Shown in pieces: positions 1 through 10,702 of a DNA stretch of 35,000 nt (its first letter is position 1; every line of letters begins with the position of its first letter). The DNA is from Methylomagnum ishizawai. Lineage in GTDB: Bacteria; Pseudomonadota; Gammaproteobacteria; Methylococcales; Methylococcaceae. The stretch covers positions 1 through 35,000 of the forward strand of contig NZ_FXAM01000004.1 in NCBI RefSeq assembly GCF_900155475.1, given 5' to 3'. A program made the position numbers and the translations under genes. The notes below the pieces were generated by a model. The model was given only the letters and a program-made list of their open reading frames with translations. It was not told the origin of the DNA and did no database searches.

Positions 1-3000
1 GGCGGCTGGGAGCCGCTGTGGGCGCGTTCGCTGGCCTGCGCCGATGAATTATGCGCCCTGGCCCAGGGCTACGCCGGGGCGGTGCCCGACGATCCCGCCA
101 GGGCGGAGGTTGCGGCTTGGGCCGGGCTGCTGCGCGACGATTTGCGCTCCCACGCCCGCGATTGGACAGCCTGGACCCGGCCGCGCCGGCCACGTCCCCT
201 TGGGCGAGGCCGGTGAAGCGGGCGCGGCCCTGGCCGCACGCCTGGACGCCCTGGCCGACGCGCCGAACGCCTGTTCCGGGGAGATGGATTTCCGGTTTCC
301 TGTACGACCGGCCCGGCATCTGTTCAGCCTGGGCTATCTGGTGAACGAGGGGCGGCTGGACGGCACCTATTACGACCTCCTGGCCTCGGAAGCGCGGCTG
401 CCAGCCAGATTGCCATCGCCAAGCGCGAAGCGCCCAGCACCCATTGGGCGCGGCTGGGCCGCCGCATGACCCGGTGGGCGGCCCATGTGCTGTTGTCCTG
501 TCGGGCTCGATGTTCGAGTACCTGATGCCTTCCCTGGTCGGCTTCACTCCGCGCCATAGCCTGTTGGACGAGACCTGCCGCCGGGTGGTCGCCCGCCAGA
601 TCGAATACGGACGCCAGCGCGGCATCCCTGGGGGCATTTCGGAATCGGCCTTCGCCGCCCGCGACGCCGGGATGACCTATCAATATTCGGCCTTCGGCGT
701 GCCCGGCCTGGGCATGAAACGCGGCTTGGCGCGGGATTGGGTGGTCGCGCCCTACGCCACGGCCCTGGCGGCGCTTTACGGCCCAGGCCGCCGCCGAAAA
801 CTACGCCCGCTTGGAAGCCCTGGGCGGGCTGGGTCCGCTATGGCTTCTACGAAGCCCTGGATTTCACCCCGGAGCGGCTGGCGGAACGGCAAGGGGTGCG
901 GTGGTGCGCTGCTATATGGCCACCACCAGGGCATGGCCTTGGTCGCCCTGGCCGATGTGGTCCACGACGGGGCGATGCGCGGGCGCTTCCACCGGGTGCC
1001 CTTGATCCAGGCCACGGAATTGCTGTTGCACGAGCGCGGCCCGCGGGGACTCGATACCCACAGCCCGCGCTCGCCTGGACCAGGCGAGGCGGCCCAGGTC
1101 GCCAGCCGCCGGTACGCCAGCGACCTTCCCCGACATCCGCCCTGCCCTCGTCCCATCTGCTCTCGAATGGCCGTTACGCGTTGATGCTGACGGCGGCGGG
1201 CTCGGGCTATAGCGCCTGGAACGAACTGGCGGTGACACGCTTGGCGCGAAGACCCCGGTGCGCGACGATTGGGGCGCGTTCTTCTATCTGCGGAACCGGG
1301 CCACGGGCCGGTCTGGTCGGCGGGTACCAGCCACGGCGGCGGTCCCCGACCATTACGCGGTGGATTTCCTGGAGGACCGGCGCGGATCGCCCGCGCCGAC
1401 CGGCGACATCGCCACCACCCTGGAAATCGTGGTGTCCCCCGAGGACGACGCCGAGATCCGCCGCCTCAGCCTCGCCAACCACGGCCCGGCGCCGGTCGAG
1501 ATCGGAACTGACTTCCTACGCCGAGATCGTGCTGGCCCCGCCCGCCGCCGATGCCGCCCATCCGGTGTTTTCCAACCTGTTTGTGGACACCGGATATTTA
1601 CCCCAGGCCGTGGCCTTGTGGCGCGGCGGCGGCCGCGCGGAGCCGGGGAGCCGGAACGCTGGGCCGGGCAGGTCCTGGCCGGGGTGGCGGCGGACGCGGG
1701 CGTGGAGTACGAAACCGACCGGATGCGCTGCCTGGGCCGGGGCCGGGGCGTGCGTTCGCCCCTGGCCTTGCAGGATGGCGGACCCTTGGGCAATAGCGTC
1801 GGCCCGGTGCTGGACCCGGTGTTTTGCTTCCGGGTGCGGCTGCGGATCGAGCCGGGCGCGGTCGCCCATACGGTATTCACCACCTTCGTGGCCCAAAATC
1901 GCGATGATTTGCAGGAATTGGCGCTGAAATACCGCGACCCCGCCCTGTTCGACCGGGTATCGGCCCTGGCCTGGACCCAGGCCCAGGTGCAACTCCGCCA
2001 TCTACGCATCGCCACCGACGAAGCCCAGCTCTTCCAAGCGCTGGCCAACCGGCTGTTGTACGCCGACGCCGCGCTGCGTCCCTCGGGCGCGGTGCTGGCC
2101 TTGAACACGCTGGGCCAGCGGGCTTTGTGGCGGCATGGGATTTCCGGCGACCGGCCCATGGTGTTGGCGCGGATCGGCGATGCCGGGCAGCGGGCCTTGG
2201 CCGAGCAATTGCTGCGGGCGCAGGAATATTGGCGGGCCAAGCGCTTGGCGGTTGATCTGGTGTTCCTGTGCGAGCAGGACGCTTCCTACGCCGAGGAACT
2301 GGGCGGTTTGCTGGAAAGCTTGGCGCGGGCGCAGCGGGCGCTGTCGGGGGCCGGGCCGGACCCTGTGCGCGGCGCGGTGGCGGTGGTGCGGGCGGATTGG
2401 CTGGACGAGGCCGACCGGCTGTTGCTGCGTTCCAGCGCCCGGGTGGTACTGGCGGGCTGGCGCGGCACCCTGGCCGAGCAATTGCTGCGGCGGGCGCGGG
2501 GACCGGCGGGCTACGCGCCCTTGCGGCGGCCCTGGACCGGCGCGGGACCGGCGGACCTCGACGCCTTGGCCGGGCCGGACCCGTCCACCTTGGAATTCTT
2601 CAACGGGCTGGGCGGTTTCACCGACGGCGGGCGGGACTACGTGGTGCGGCTCGGTCCCGGCCAGTCCACGCCCCTGCCTTGGACCAATGTGATTGCCAAC
2701 CCGGATTTCGGCTTCCTGGTGACGGAATCCGGCGGCGGATATACCTGGAGCCTGAACAGCCGGGAAAACCCGCTCACGCCCTGGTCGAACGATCCGGTCG
2801 GCGATCCGCCCGGCGAGGCGTTCTATCTGCGCGACGAGGACAGCGGCGAACTGTGGTGCCCGACCGCCCTGCCGATCCGGGTCGAGGGTGGGCATTACCT
2901 GATCCGCCACGGCCAGGGCTATAGCCGGTTCGACCACGCCTCGCACGGCATCCACAGCGCGTTGACCCAATGCGTGGACCCGGCGGACCCGGTCAAGGTC

Positions 3001-5019
3001 TCGATCCTCCGCCTGCGCGACACTTCCGGGCGGCCCCGGCGGCTGAGCGTGGTGGCCTATGCCGAATGGGCGTTGGGGAATTCCCGCCCCGCCGCCGCGC
3101 CCTATGTCGTCACCGAATCCGACCCCGCGACCGGGGCGCTATTGGCTCGCAATCCCTGGAGCGCCGAATTCGGCGGGCGGGTGGCCTTCGCCGACCTGGG
3201 TGGCCGGCCAACCGCCTGGACCGCCAGCCGGGAGGAATTCCTGGGCCGCAATGGCGGGCTGGACGCCCCGGCGGGCTTGTTGGGGCGGCGGGCCGGTTTG
3301 CGGCGGCGCTGCGGGGCCGGGCTGGACCCCTGCGCGGCCCTGCAAACCGGGATCGAACTCGGCCCCGGCGGCACGGCGGAAGTGGTGTTCCTGCTGGGCC
3401 AGGGCGCGGACCGGGCCGGGGCGTTGGATTTGATCCGGCGGCACCGGGCCATCCCGGCGGCGGAGACCCTGGAACGCGCCCGGCGGGCCTGGGACGAACG
3501 GCTCGGCGCTTTGCAAATCCAGACCCCGGACCGGGGCTTGGACCTGCTGGTGAACCGCTGGCTGGTCTATCAGGCGCTGGGCTGCCGGGTCTGGGCACGG
3601 GCGGCGTTCTACCAGGCCGGGGGTGCCTATGGCTTCCGCGACCAACTCCAGGACGGCATGGCGCTCGCCGCCGCCGATCCCGCCGGGGTCCGCGCCCATT
3701 TGCTACGGGCGGCGGGGCGGCAATTCCCCGAGGGCGATGTGCAGCACTGGTGGCACCCACCCACGGGCCGGGGCGTGCGCACCCATTGCTCGGACGACCG
3801 GCTATGGCTGCCGGTGGCCGCAGTGCGCTATCTCGACGTGAGCGGCGACGCCGCCGTGCTGGATGAGGAAATCCCCTTCATCGACGGCCCGCCGCTGCCG
3901 CCCGAGCGGGAGGACGCCTATTTCGAGCCGACCCTTTCCGAGGTCCGGGCCAGCCTCTACGAACATTGCGCCAGGGCATTGGACGCCAGCCTCGCGCTGG
4001 GTCCGCACAGCCTGCCCTTGATCGGCGCGGGCGACTGGAACGACGGCATGAACCGGGTGGGCCAGGCGGGCCGGGGCGAAAGCGTGTGGTTGGCGTGGTT
4101 CCTGATTTCGGCCCTGGAAGCCTTCATTCCCCTGGCGGCGGCGCGGGACGATGCCGGGCGGGCGGACCGCTGGCGCGGCCACGCGGAGCGGCTCAAAGCT
4201 GCGGCCGAGGCTGCGGCCTGGGACGGGGCGTGGTACCGGCGGGCCTGGTTCGACGACGGCACGCCCTTGGGTTCCGCCGCCAACGCCGAATGCCGGATCG
4301 ATTCCCTGCCGCAGAGCTGGGCCGCGCTATCCGGGGCCGCCGACCCGGAACGGGCGCGGCGGGCCCTGGATGCGGTGTGGGAGCGCTTGGTGCGCGGCGG
4401 CGACTCCCTGGTGCTGTTGTTCGATCCGCCGTTCCGGCGCGGCGCGGACCCGGACAGCCACGCCACACCCGATCCCGGCTATATCGCGGGTTATCCGCCC
4501 GGCACCCGCGAGAACGGCGGGCAATATACCCACGCGGCGGTGTGGTGCGCCCTGGCCGAAACCCGCCTGGACAACGGTTCCGGGGCGGTGGAATTGTTGC
4601 GGATGCTCAACCCGGTTTACCGGGGCGCGGACAAGGCGGGGCGGGAAGCCTACCGGGGCGAGCCCTATGTGTTGGCGGCGGATGTCCACGCCGGGCCGGA
4701 GCATGCGCGGCGGGCGGGCTGGACGTGGTATACCGGGGCGGCGGGCTGGTATTACCGCACCGCCGTGGAAGGTGTGTTGGGGCTGGAACTCAGGGCCGGG
4801 ACGCTGTTCGTCGATCCCTGCCCGCCCACCGCCTGGCCGGGCTTCGCGGCCAGCCTGCGCCGGGGTTCGGCCCGCTACGGGATCGCGGTGGAGAATCCCC
4901 AGGGCGTCCGCCGGGGCGTCGCCGCGCTGGAACTCGATGGCGAAGCCTTGCCGCCCCAGGGCGGAATCCCGCTGGCGGACGACGGGCGGGAACACCGGGT
5001 CCGCGTGGTCATGGGCTAG
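1..5019 (+). pseudogene. Cyclic beta-1,2-glucan synthase / GH94 phosphorylase-like, 5' part frameshifted
   Basis: The encoded sequence matches the C-terminal half of NdvB/ChvB-type cyclic beta-1,2-glucan synthases: a glycoamylase-like module (FEYLMPSL near 510-535, QIEYGRQRG, YQYSAFGVPGLGMKRGLA, HHQGMALVALADVV), then the carbohydrate-binding and GH94 phosphorylase modules. The open frame 1258-5019 is continuous and keeps the GH94 acid region GAGDWNDGMNRVG (about 4027-4065), GQYTHAAVW and WYTGAAGWYY. Upstream of about 1650 the homologous segments hop among all three frames: frame 1 at 1-185, then switches near 185, 285, 310, 400, 470, 780, 900, 1240, 1507 and 1620. The gene also lacks its 5' end, which lies outside the window. 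Conserved words survive between the breaks, so this is either a young pseudogene or a stretch of poor sequence. The intact 3' part could still be translated only if internally initiated. The family makes or trims periplasmic glucans at the inner membrane. Confidence 0.75.
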
Positions 5020-5144
5020 CGCATGGTTTCATCCGGGGGGCTGCGCCCGTCGCGGCCCCGGACCTGCCGCACCGACGGCGGCGGCGGGTCCGGCCCCAAG
5101 GCTCCGACCTCCCGCCGGACGCTGTTGGAAAAGGAGATGCCGAC

Positions 5145-5294
5145 ATGCTCGAAATCCTCGCCATCGTGCTGATCGTCCTGTGGGTCCTGGGCTTGGTGTC
5201 CTCGTACACCCTGGGCGGATTCATCCATATCCTGCTGGTGATCGCGGTCATCATGGTCGCGGTGCGTATCATCCAGGGGCGCCGCCCGCTGTAG
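5145..5294 (+). CDS. 49-aa membrane protein of the lmo0937/DUF5670 type
   Basis: The product is 49 residues and almost wholly hydrophobic, with two membrane segments (about 3-20 and 27-43) split by a short YTLGGF turn and ending in RIIQGRRPL. This layout is that of the small lmo0937-family membrane proteins, which often accompany stress genes; their role is unknown. The start is supported by AAGGAG at 5131-5136, eight bases before the ATG. It stands alone, 125 bp after the glucan synthase remnant. Inner-membrane location is inferred from hydrophobicity only. Confidence 0.7.
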   Translation: MLEILAIVLIVLWVLGLVSSYTLGGFIHILLVIAVIMVAVRIIQGRRPL

Positions 5295-5403
5295 CCGCCT
5301 GTCGGACCTGAACCCGCATGGCCTTGGATGGTGCCGTCCTCATCACCGGACTTCCCAGGGAGGAAGCCGCCCGGAGCATCCAGAAGATGCGCGGCCCGGT
5401 AGG

Positions 5404-5459
5404 CGGCTTGCGTGGGGTTCTGCCGAACGCGGCGGCGGAGGATGGCGGTGGGCTTATAG
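5404..5459 (+). pseudogene. Relic of a Rep protein C-terminus
   Basis: Read in the frame of TGC at 5409, this stretch encodes CVGFCRTRRRRMAVGL then stop. The end of the intact rep gene at 7206 reads FVGFCRKRQRRMEVG then stop, and the DNA matches closely over about 45 bases. A stop codon sits just upstream in the same frame, and no more of the rep sequence is recognisable. I read it as the scar of a deleted or recombined rep copy located 5' of the present iterons. Confidence 0.5.
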
Positions 5460-5513
5460 CATGCGGTGAGCCTGCGAGCCGCATCCATCGCGAACCGCGT
5501 TTTCGACCACACG

Positions 5514-5537
5514 AAAAAGGCCGCTCACGCGGCCTTT
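5514..5537. terminator. Hairpin terminator of the AAAGGCCGC family
   Basis: The stem AAAGGCCGC / GCGGCCTTT with loop TCAC is flanked by A and T runs, so it could act in both directions. The stop codon of the minus-strand DUF29-like gene (5525-5527) lies inside the loop region. An identical hairpin recurs at 8216-8241 and close variants at 13382, 23275 and 26807. Confidence 0.6.
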
Positions 5538-5782
5538 CCCCTGTCGATCCCTCTTCCCGCCCGGACTAACTCCGGCCAGAACCCCGCGTCAAGGCTTCGC
5601 TCCACGGTCCAGGGGTTGTTTTCCGGGAAGCACTCCCGGCCCAGCCCCGTTTCGCGCACCGCGTCGGCCAGGTGTTCCAAATCCAGGGCGCCGAAGCGCC
5701 CCGCCCGCAGGAGCCGGGCTTGTTCGCTGGCCCAGGCCACGATATCGGTGTCGTAAAGCATCTGCGGCGTTGCTCGGCTCAT
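5525..5782 (-). CDS. Internally deleted DUF29-family protein
   Basis: The 85-residue product begins with the typical DUF29 N-terminus (MLYDTDIVAWASEQARLLR, then LDLEHLADAV) and jumps directly to the usual C-terminal end (CFPENNPWTVERSLDAGFWPE). Full-length family members carry roughly 60-70 further residues between these parts, so an in-frame internal deletion is likely. The start at 5782 was chosen over an ATG six codons later; an AGGAG lies rather far upstream, so the start is uncertain. The stop codon falls in the terminator hairpin. DUF29 proteins are common in cyanobacteria and proteobacteria and their function is not known. Confidence 0.55.
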   Translation of the reverse strand: MSRATPQMLYDTDIVAWASEQARLLRAGRFGALDLEHLADAVRETGLGRECFPENNPWTVERSLDAGFWPELVRAGRGIDRGKAA

Positions 5783-5941
5783 ATGCTGACCAGGGGATTC
5801 TAACTCTCCTGGACCCGCTGCGCCCACTTGTCCACAAGCGCCCTCGCGCGTGGTGTTCTGGGTGTTCTGGATGTTCATCCACCAGTGTTCAGTGTTCGGC
5901 GAAAATTTTCTAGCTTGAATCAAAGGCTTGCGCGATTTGCG

Positions 5942-6042
5942 GTGAGAAATTCAATCCCAAAAGTGAGAAATTCAATCTGGATCGGTGAGAAATTCAATCC
6001 GAACGGTGAGAAATTCAATCCCAAAAGTGAGAAATTCAATCC
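5942..6042 (+). repeat. Origin iterons of replicon 1 (5 copies)
   Basis: Five direct copies of GTGAGAAATTCAATC start at 5942, 5963, 5985, 6006 and 6027, with a period of 21-22 bp so that all face the same side of the helix. They lie just upstream of a Rep_3-type initiator gene and are followed by a DnaA box, the usual layout of an iteron origin. Confidence 0.9.
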
Positions 6043-6055
6043 GAAGTCCACAGGG

Positions 6056-6064
6056 TTATCCACA
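6056..6064 (+). other. DnaA box (TTATCCACA)
   Basis: A perfect consensus DnaA box lies 14 bp after the last iteron of replicon 1. In iteron plasmids host DnaA cooperates with Rep at such a site. The following A+T-rich stretch to about 6110 may be the unwinding element. Confidence 0.75.
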
Positions 6065-6070
6065 GATAAA

Positions 6071-6100
6071 GTGAAAACTGGATATCAGGTTTATTTTCAC
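6071..6100. promoter_or_regulatory. Inverted repeat in the rep promoter, likely Rep operator
   Basis: GTGAAAA (6071-6077) and TTTTCAC (6094-6100) form an inverted repeat between the iterons and rep. The half-site resembles the first half of the iteron (GTGAGAAA). Rep_3-type initiators commonly repress their own promoter as dimers at such a divergent iteron pair, so autoregulation is inferred. Confidence 0.5.
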
Positions 6101-6159
6101 CTTTCAAGGTATGATCAGTCTCTACCGTGTCCGGCAATCTCCAACCCGCAGGCTTCGTC

Positions 6160-7206
6160 ATGAGTAAATCCAAAAACAACGCAAAACTATCTCCACCCGT
6201 TCCAGTGCATCCCACCGGAAGCCCCTGGGAAGCCACGCCGCACAATCCGGCTACCGTTCCCCTGGCAATGCCCGCCGTCATCGTCAACATCCAAGGTCCA
6301 TATACGGAAAGGGATAGGAAGCTCTATGCCTTCTTAGTCCACGCGGTTTGGGATGAACTAGGCGTGAAACGCATCCATGAATTGCCTGTGGCCCGCATCA
6401 ATAAAGTATTTGAGGAACACCACAGCGATACCAGCCAAGGCTGGATTTGGGAAAGCGCGAAACGCTTGGCCATGACCTCCGTTGAATGGGCACAAGTGGA
6501 AGGCGAGGACCGTCTGCACGGCATCGCGCATTTGTTTTCCTACGCCGCGACCCATGAGGCGGCCCGTGCCGATGGGGTTTTGAAATTCGAGTTCCCGGCT
6601 GGCCTGATACCCGTCTTGAAAGAACCCCGCCGCTTCGCCCGGTTGCGGATTCATTTCCTCATCGCCCTGTCCGGCAAATACGCGGTGACGCTCTACGAAA
6701 TCCTGGAATCGGTGGCGAATTTGCGGAATCCGGTTTTGGAAATCGAACTGACGAAGCTCCGGCAATGGCTGAAGGTGCCGGAAGACAAGCTTGATCGATA
6801 TGTGGATTTGAAGCGCTTCGTGCTGGAACCCGGTATCAGGCAAATCAACATGAACCCGGAAGGCGCGGGTTTCTCGGCGCAGATGGAAGCGCTCAAGAGC
6901 GGGAAAGCGGTCGAGCGCATCCGCTTCGTTATCCAGAAATTGGATACCCGCGTGGCCTTGGAAAAGCAGATCAAACCCCGCCTGGAACCGCCCGTGCCGC
7001 CGCCGGTGGAACCGATGTCCGCTTTTGGCATTTTGCTCAGCACGCGGACCTACGAGAAGGCCAAGCAGGCCGCGCCCGATTTCGATATCTACGGCCTGGA
7101 AGCGGAATGGCGGGATTGGATCAAGGGGAAGCCCCGGCCCAACGACCCGGACGCGGCCTTCGTGGGGTTCTGCCGGAAGCGGCAACGGAGGATGGAGGTG
7201 GGTTAG
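6160..7206 (+). CDS. Rep_3-family iteron replication initiator
   Basis: The 348-residue product has the two winged-helix layout of Rep_3 (Pfam PF01051) initiators. The first covers about residues 45-165. The second carries the diagnostic run SGKYAVTLYEILES, then LRQWLKVPEDKLDRYVDLKRFVLEPGIRQIN. It should bind the five iterons upstream and open the origin with DnaA. The ATG at 6160 was chosen; a GTG at 6127 in frame would add 11 residues, and neither has a strong ribosome site. The basic tail FVGFCRKRQRRMEVG is echoed in a relic at 5404-5459. No copy-number RNA is evident. Confidence 0.85.
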   Translation: MSKSKNNAKLSPPVPVHPTGSPWEATPHNPATVPLAMPAVIVNIQGPYTERDRKLYAFLVHAVWDELGVKRIHELPVARINKVFEEHHSDTSQGWIWESAKRLAMTSVEWAQVEGEDRLHGIAHLFSYAATHEAARADGVLKFEFPAGLIPVLKEPRRFARLRIHFLIALSGKYAVTLYEILESVANLRNPVLEIELTKLRQWLKVPEDKLDRYVDLKRFVLEPGIRQINMNPEGAGFSAQMEALKSGKAVERIRFVIQKLDTRVALEKQIKPRLEPPVPPPVEPMSAFGILLSTRTYEKAKQAAPDFDIYGLEAEWRDWIKGKPRPNDPDAAFVGFCRKRQRRMEVG

Positions 7207-7575
7207 CGGGTAGAACAGGCCGAGACCCAATTTATCGTTTTACAATTATTCGAAATAATAGAATCGAACAGCAAGACCGCAGCAAAACCTGTTTTAGCTC
7301 TCATGGTCTCAACAAATTATATTTTAGTGGGTTTGCAACTCCGATCTGATCGTGCAAAAATTGCGGGTCAGAGGTCGCCTTATATGGAGTTTTTAAAAAT
7401 GACGAAAAATTCCCCGCGAATTCCCATTCAGCTTTTCTTTGCTTTTGTCGTAATTTCGGTTATGGCAATGAAAAATTGATACTCAGTAAAATACAGTATA
7501 CCATCAATATTAGAAATCTCATTAAACCCGCCCAGCGGGCGACCTTTTCCATATCCGGCTAGGCGGGAAAACCTA
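7207..7575. other. A+T-rich intergenic stretch with weak parDE terminator
   Basis: I find no gene here. Base composition is far more A+T-rich than the neighbours. A short hairpin CCCGC-CCA-GCGGG at 7527-7539, with AAA on its left (U-tract when read on the minus strand), could end the parDE transcript. Confidence 0.4.
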
Positions 7576-7878
7576 TCAGAACTGCGTCGCCATCCTCCCC
7601 CGGACATCCATCCGCCCGTGCAGGACGCGGACGACCTCGATGCCGCCATCAATGGCCCGGTAGAAGATGAAATGCCTGCCGACCGGGTATTTCCGGTATC
7701 CGGGCCGGATATCACCGCAATCCTGCCCCTTGAGCGGATCGGCGGCTAAGGCGTGGAAACCCCGGTCCAACTCCGCCAGATAGCGGTTCCGCTGTTCCTT
7801 GCCCCAAGTGTCCTGGGTATAGCGGGCGATGGCTTTCAAATCCTCCTTGGCCTCGCGGGTCAGGACGAACCCACCCAT
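7576..7878 (-). CDS. parE: ParE/RelE-superfamily toxin
   Basis: The 100-residue protein has the RelE/ParE fold signature: an N-terminal LTREAKEDLKAIARYT helix pair, WGKEQRNRYLAEL, a central GYRKYPVGRHFIFYRAIDGGIEVVRVLHGRMD core strand block and a short C-terminus. ParE toxins poison DNA gyrase; that target is known for the family, not shown here. The start codon overlaps the stop of the upstream antitoxin gene by one base (TGATG), implying coupled translation. With ParD it forms a post-segregational stabilisation module beside replicon 1. Confidence 0.88.
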   Translation of the reverse strand: MGGFVLTREAKEDLKAIARYTQDTWGKEQRNRYLAELDRGFHALAADPLKGQDCGDIRPGYRKYPVGRHFIFYRAIDGGIEVVRVLHGRMDVRGRMATQF

Positions 7879-8120
7879 CAATGGGTGCCTTCCTGGTCGA
7901 GTTCGGCAATCAACCCCTCCAGCGAATATTCCGCCCTGCCGCTGGCTTCCCCATCGGCCAAGGCCCGGCGCAACAGGGACAGCCGGGTTTCGTGTTCCTC
8001 CAACAGCCGCAGCCCGGCGCGGACGACCTCGCTGGCCGAACCATAGCGCCCGTCGCCGACCTGGCTGGCGATGAATTGCTCGAAGTGCGTGCCCAGGGTC
8101 ACGCTGGTGTTTTTCTGCAT
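7878..8120 (-). CDS. parD: ParD-family antitoxin (ribbon-helix-helix)
   Basis: The 80-residue protein begins MQKNTSVTLGTHFEQFIASQVGDG and continues with YGSASEVVRAGLRLLEEHE, the canonical ParD/CopG ribbon-helix-helix that binds the operator as a dimer. The C-terminal half (LLRRALADGEASG...) is the disordered toxin-wrapping arm. It precedes parE with a one-base overlap. The inverted repeat at 8145-8169 immediately upstream is the likely operator. The ATG at 8120 fits the family's usual length. Confidence 0.88.
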   Translation of the reverse strand: MQKNTSVTLGTHFEQFIASQVGDGRYGSASEVVRAGLRLLEEHETRLSLLRRALADGEASGRAEYSLEGLIAELDQEGTH

Positions 8121-8144
8121 GTGGGTGGCTCCCGTGGCTGTTAA

Positions 8145-8169
8145 TACCAATATCGAATATATATTGGTA
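8145..8169. promoter_or_regulatory. Palindromic operator upstream of parDE
   Basis: TACCAATAT (8145-8153) and ATATTGGTA (8161-8169) form a perfect inverted repeat with a 7-bp centre, 25 bases before the parD start. ParD-type antitoxins autorepress at such sites. The assignment is by position and symmetry. Confidence 0.7.
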
Positions 8170-8215
8170 CTCCGGTGCCGGCAAGCGGGACGCGGCCCCT
8201 CGTACATCGAGGCAC

Positions 8216-8241
8216 GAAAAAGGCCGCTCACGCGGCCTTTT
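8216..8241. terminator. Hairpin terminator downstream of ftsH
   Basis: AAAGGCCGC-TCAC-GCGGCCTTTT lies 25 bases beyond the ftsH stop. On the minus strand it ends in a U-run, fitting termination of ftsH before parDE. It is the same hairpin as at 5514-5537. Confidence 0.65.
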
Positions 8242-8265
8242 CCATGTCCATTCAAGGAATCCCGA

Positions 8266-10182
<1,917 letters not shown>

Positions 10183-10400
10183 AAGGGGTTCCTCTAGATG
10201 GTTATTGCGGGACCGCGAGGTGTTCGCGGATGCTGGTGGTGGGCGATCATGCTCGGTTCGTTCTCCAAGGCTGCGGCGACGGTTAAGAAGAAGATTAAAA
10301 CAAAGAATAAGAAGAATAAGGACTTGCGCGAAAATTTTTTCAGTTTTTTTTTGTTTCAAAATCAATGACTTACAAGCGGCTTTTGAGGCATTTTGGGCGC

Positions 10401-10702
10401 GACCCGTCAGCTATACCTACCGAAACGGCCTAAAAACGACCCCTAAAACACCCCAAAACGGTTGTTTTAAACCACCCCCAAACGTGACCCGTCAGCTATA
10501 CCTACCGAAAATCGGCCGACCCGTCAGCTATACCTACCGAAAAAATCGCGACCCGTCAGCTATACCTACCGAAAACCCCCTCGACCCGTCAGCTATACCT
10601 ACCGGCCGACCCCCCCCGAAAAACGACCTGTCAGCTATACCTACCGCGACCCGTCAGCTATACCTACCGAAAAATGCCTCGACCCGTCAGCTATACCTAC
10701 CG
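10401..10702 (+). repeat. Origin iterons of replicon 2 (8 copies of 22 bp)
   Basis: Eight direct copies with core GTCAGCTATACCTACCG start at 10401, 10486, 10518, 10550, 10583, 10625, 10648 and 10681. All are identical over 22 bp except the sixth, which has T for C at position 5. Spacers are 1-63 bp. The last copy overlaps the stop codon of the minus-strand rep gene (10697-10699). The A+T-rich tract at about 10285-10370 beside the array is a candidate unwinding region. Confidence 0.92.

Noticed and set aside
5828-6163. Plus-strand frame across the replicon 1 iterons
   Set aside because: It translates the iterons into a repeated peptide and has no ribosome site; it is non-coding origin DNA.
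10401-10702. Regular repeats that look like a CRISPR array
   Set aside because: Spacers are 1-63 bp and irregular, a rep gene with DnaA boxes adjoins, and no cas gene is present; these are iterons.
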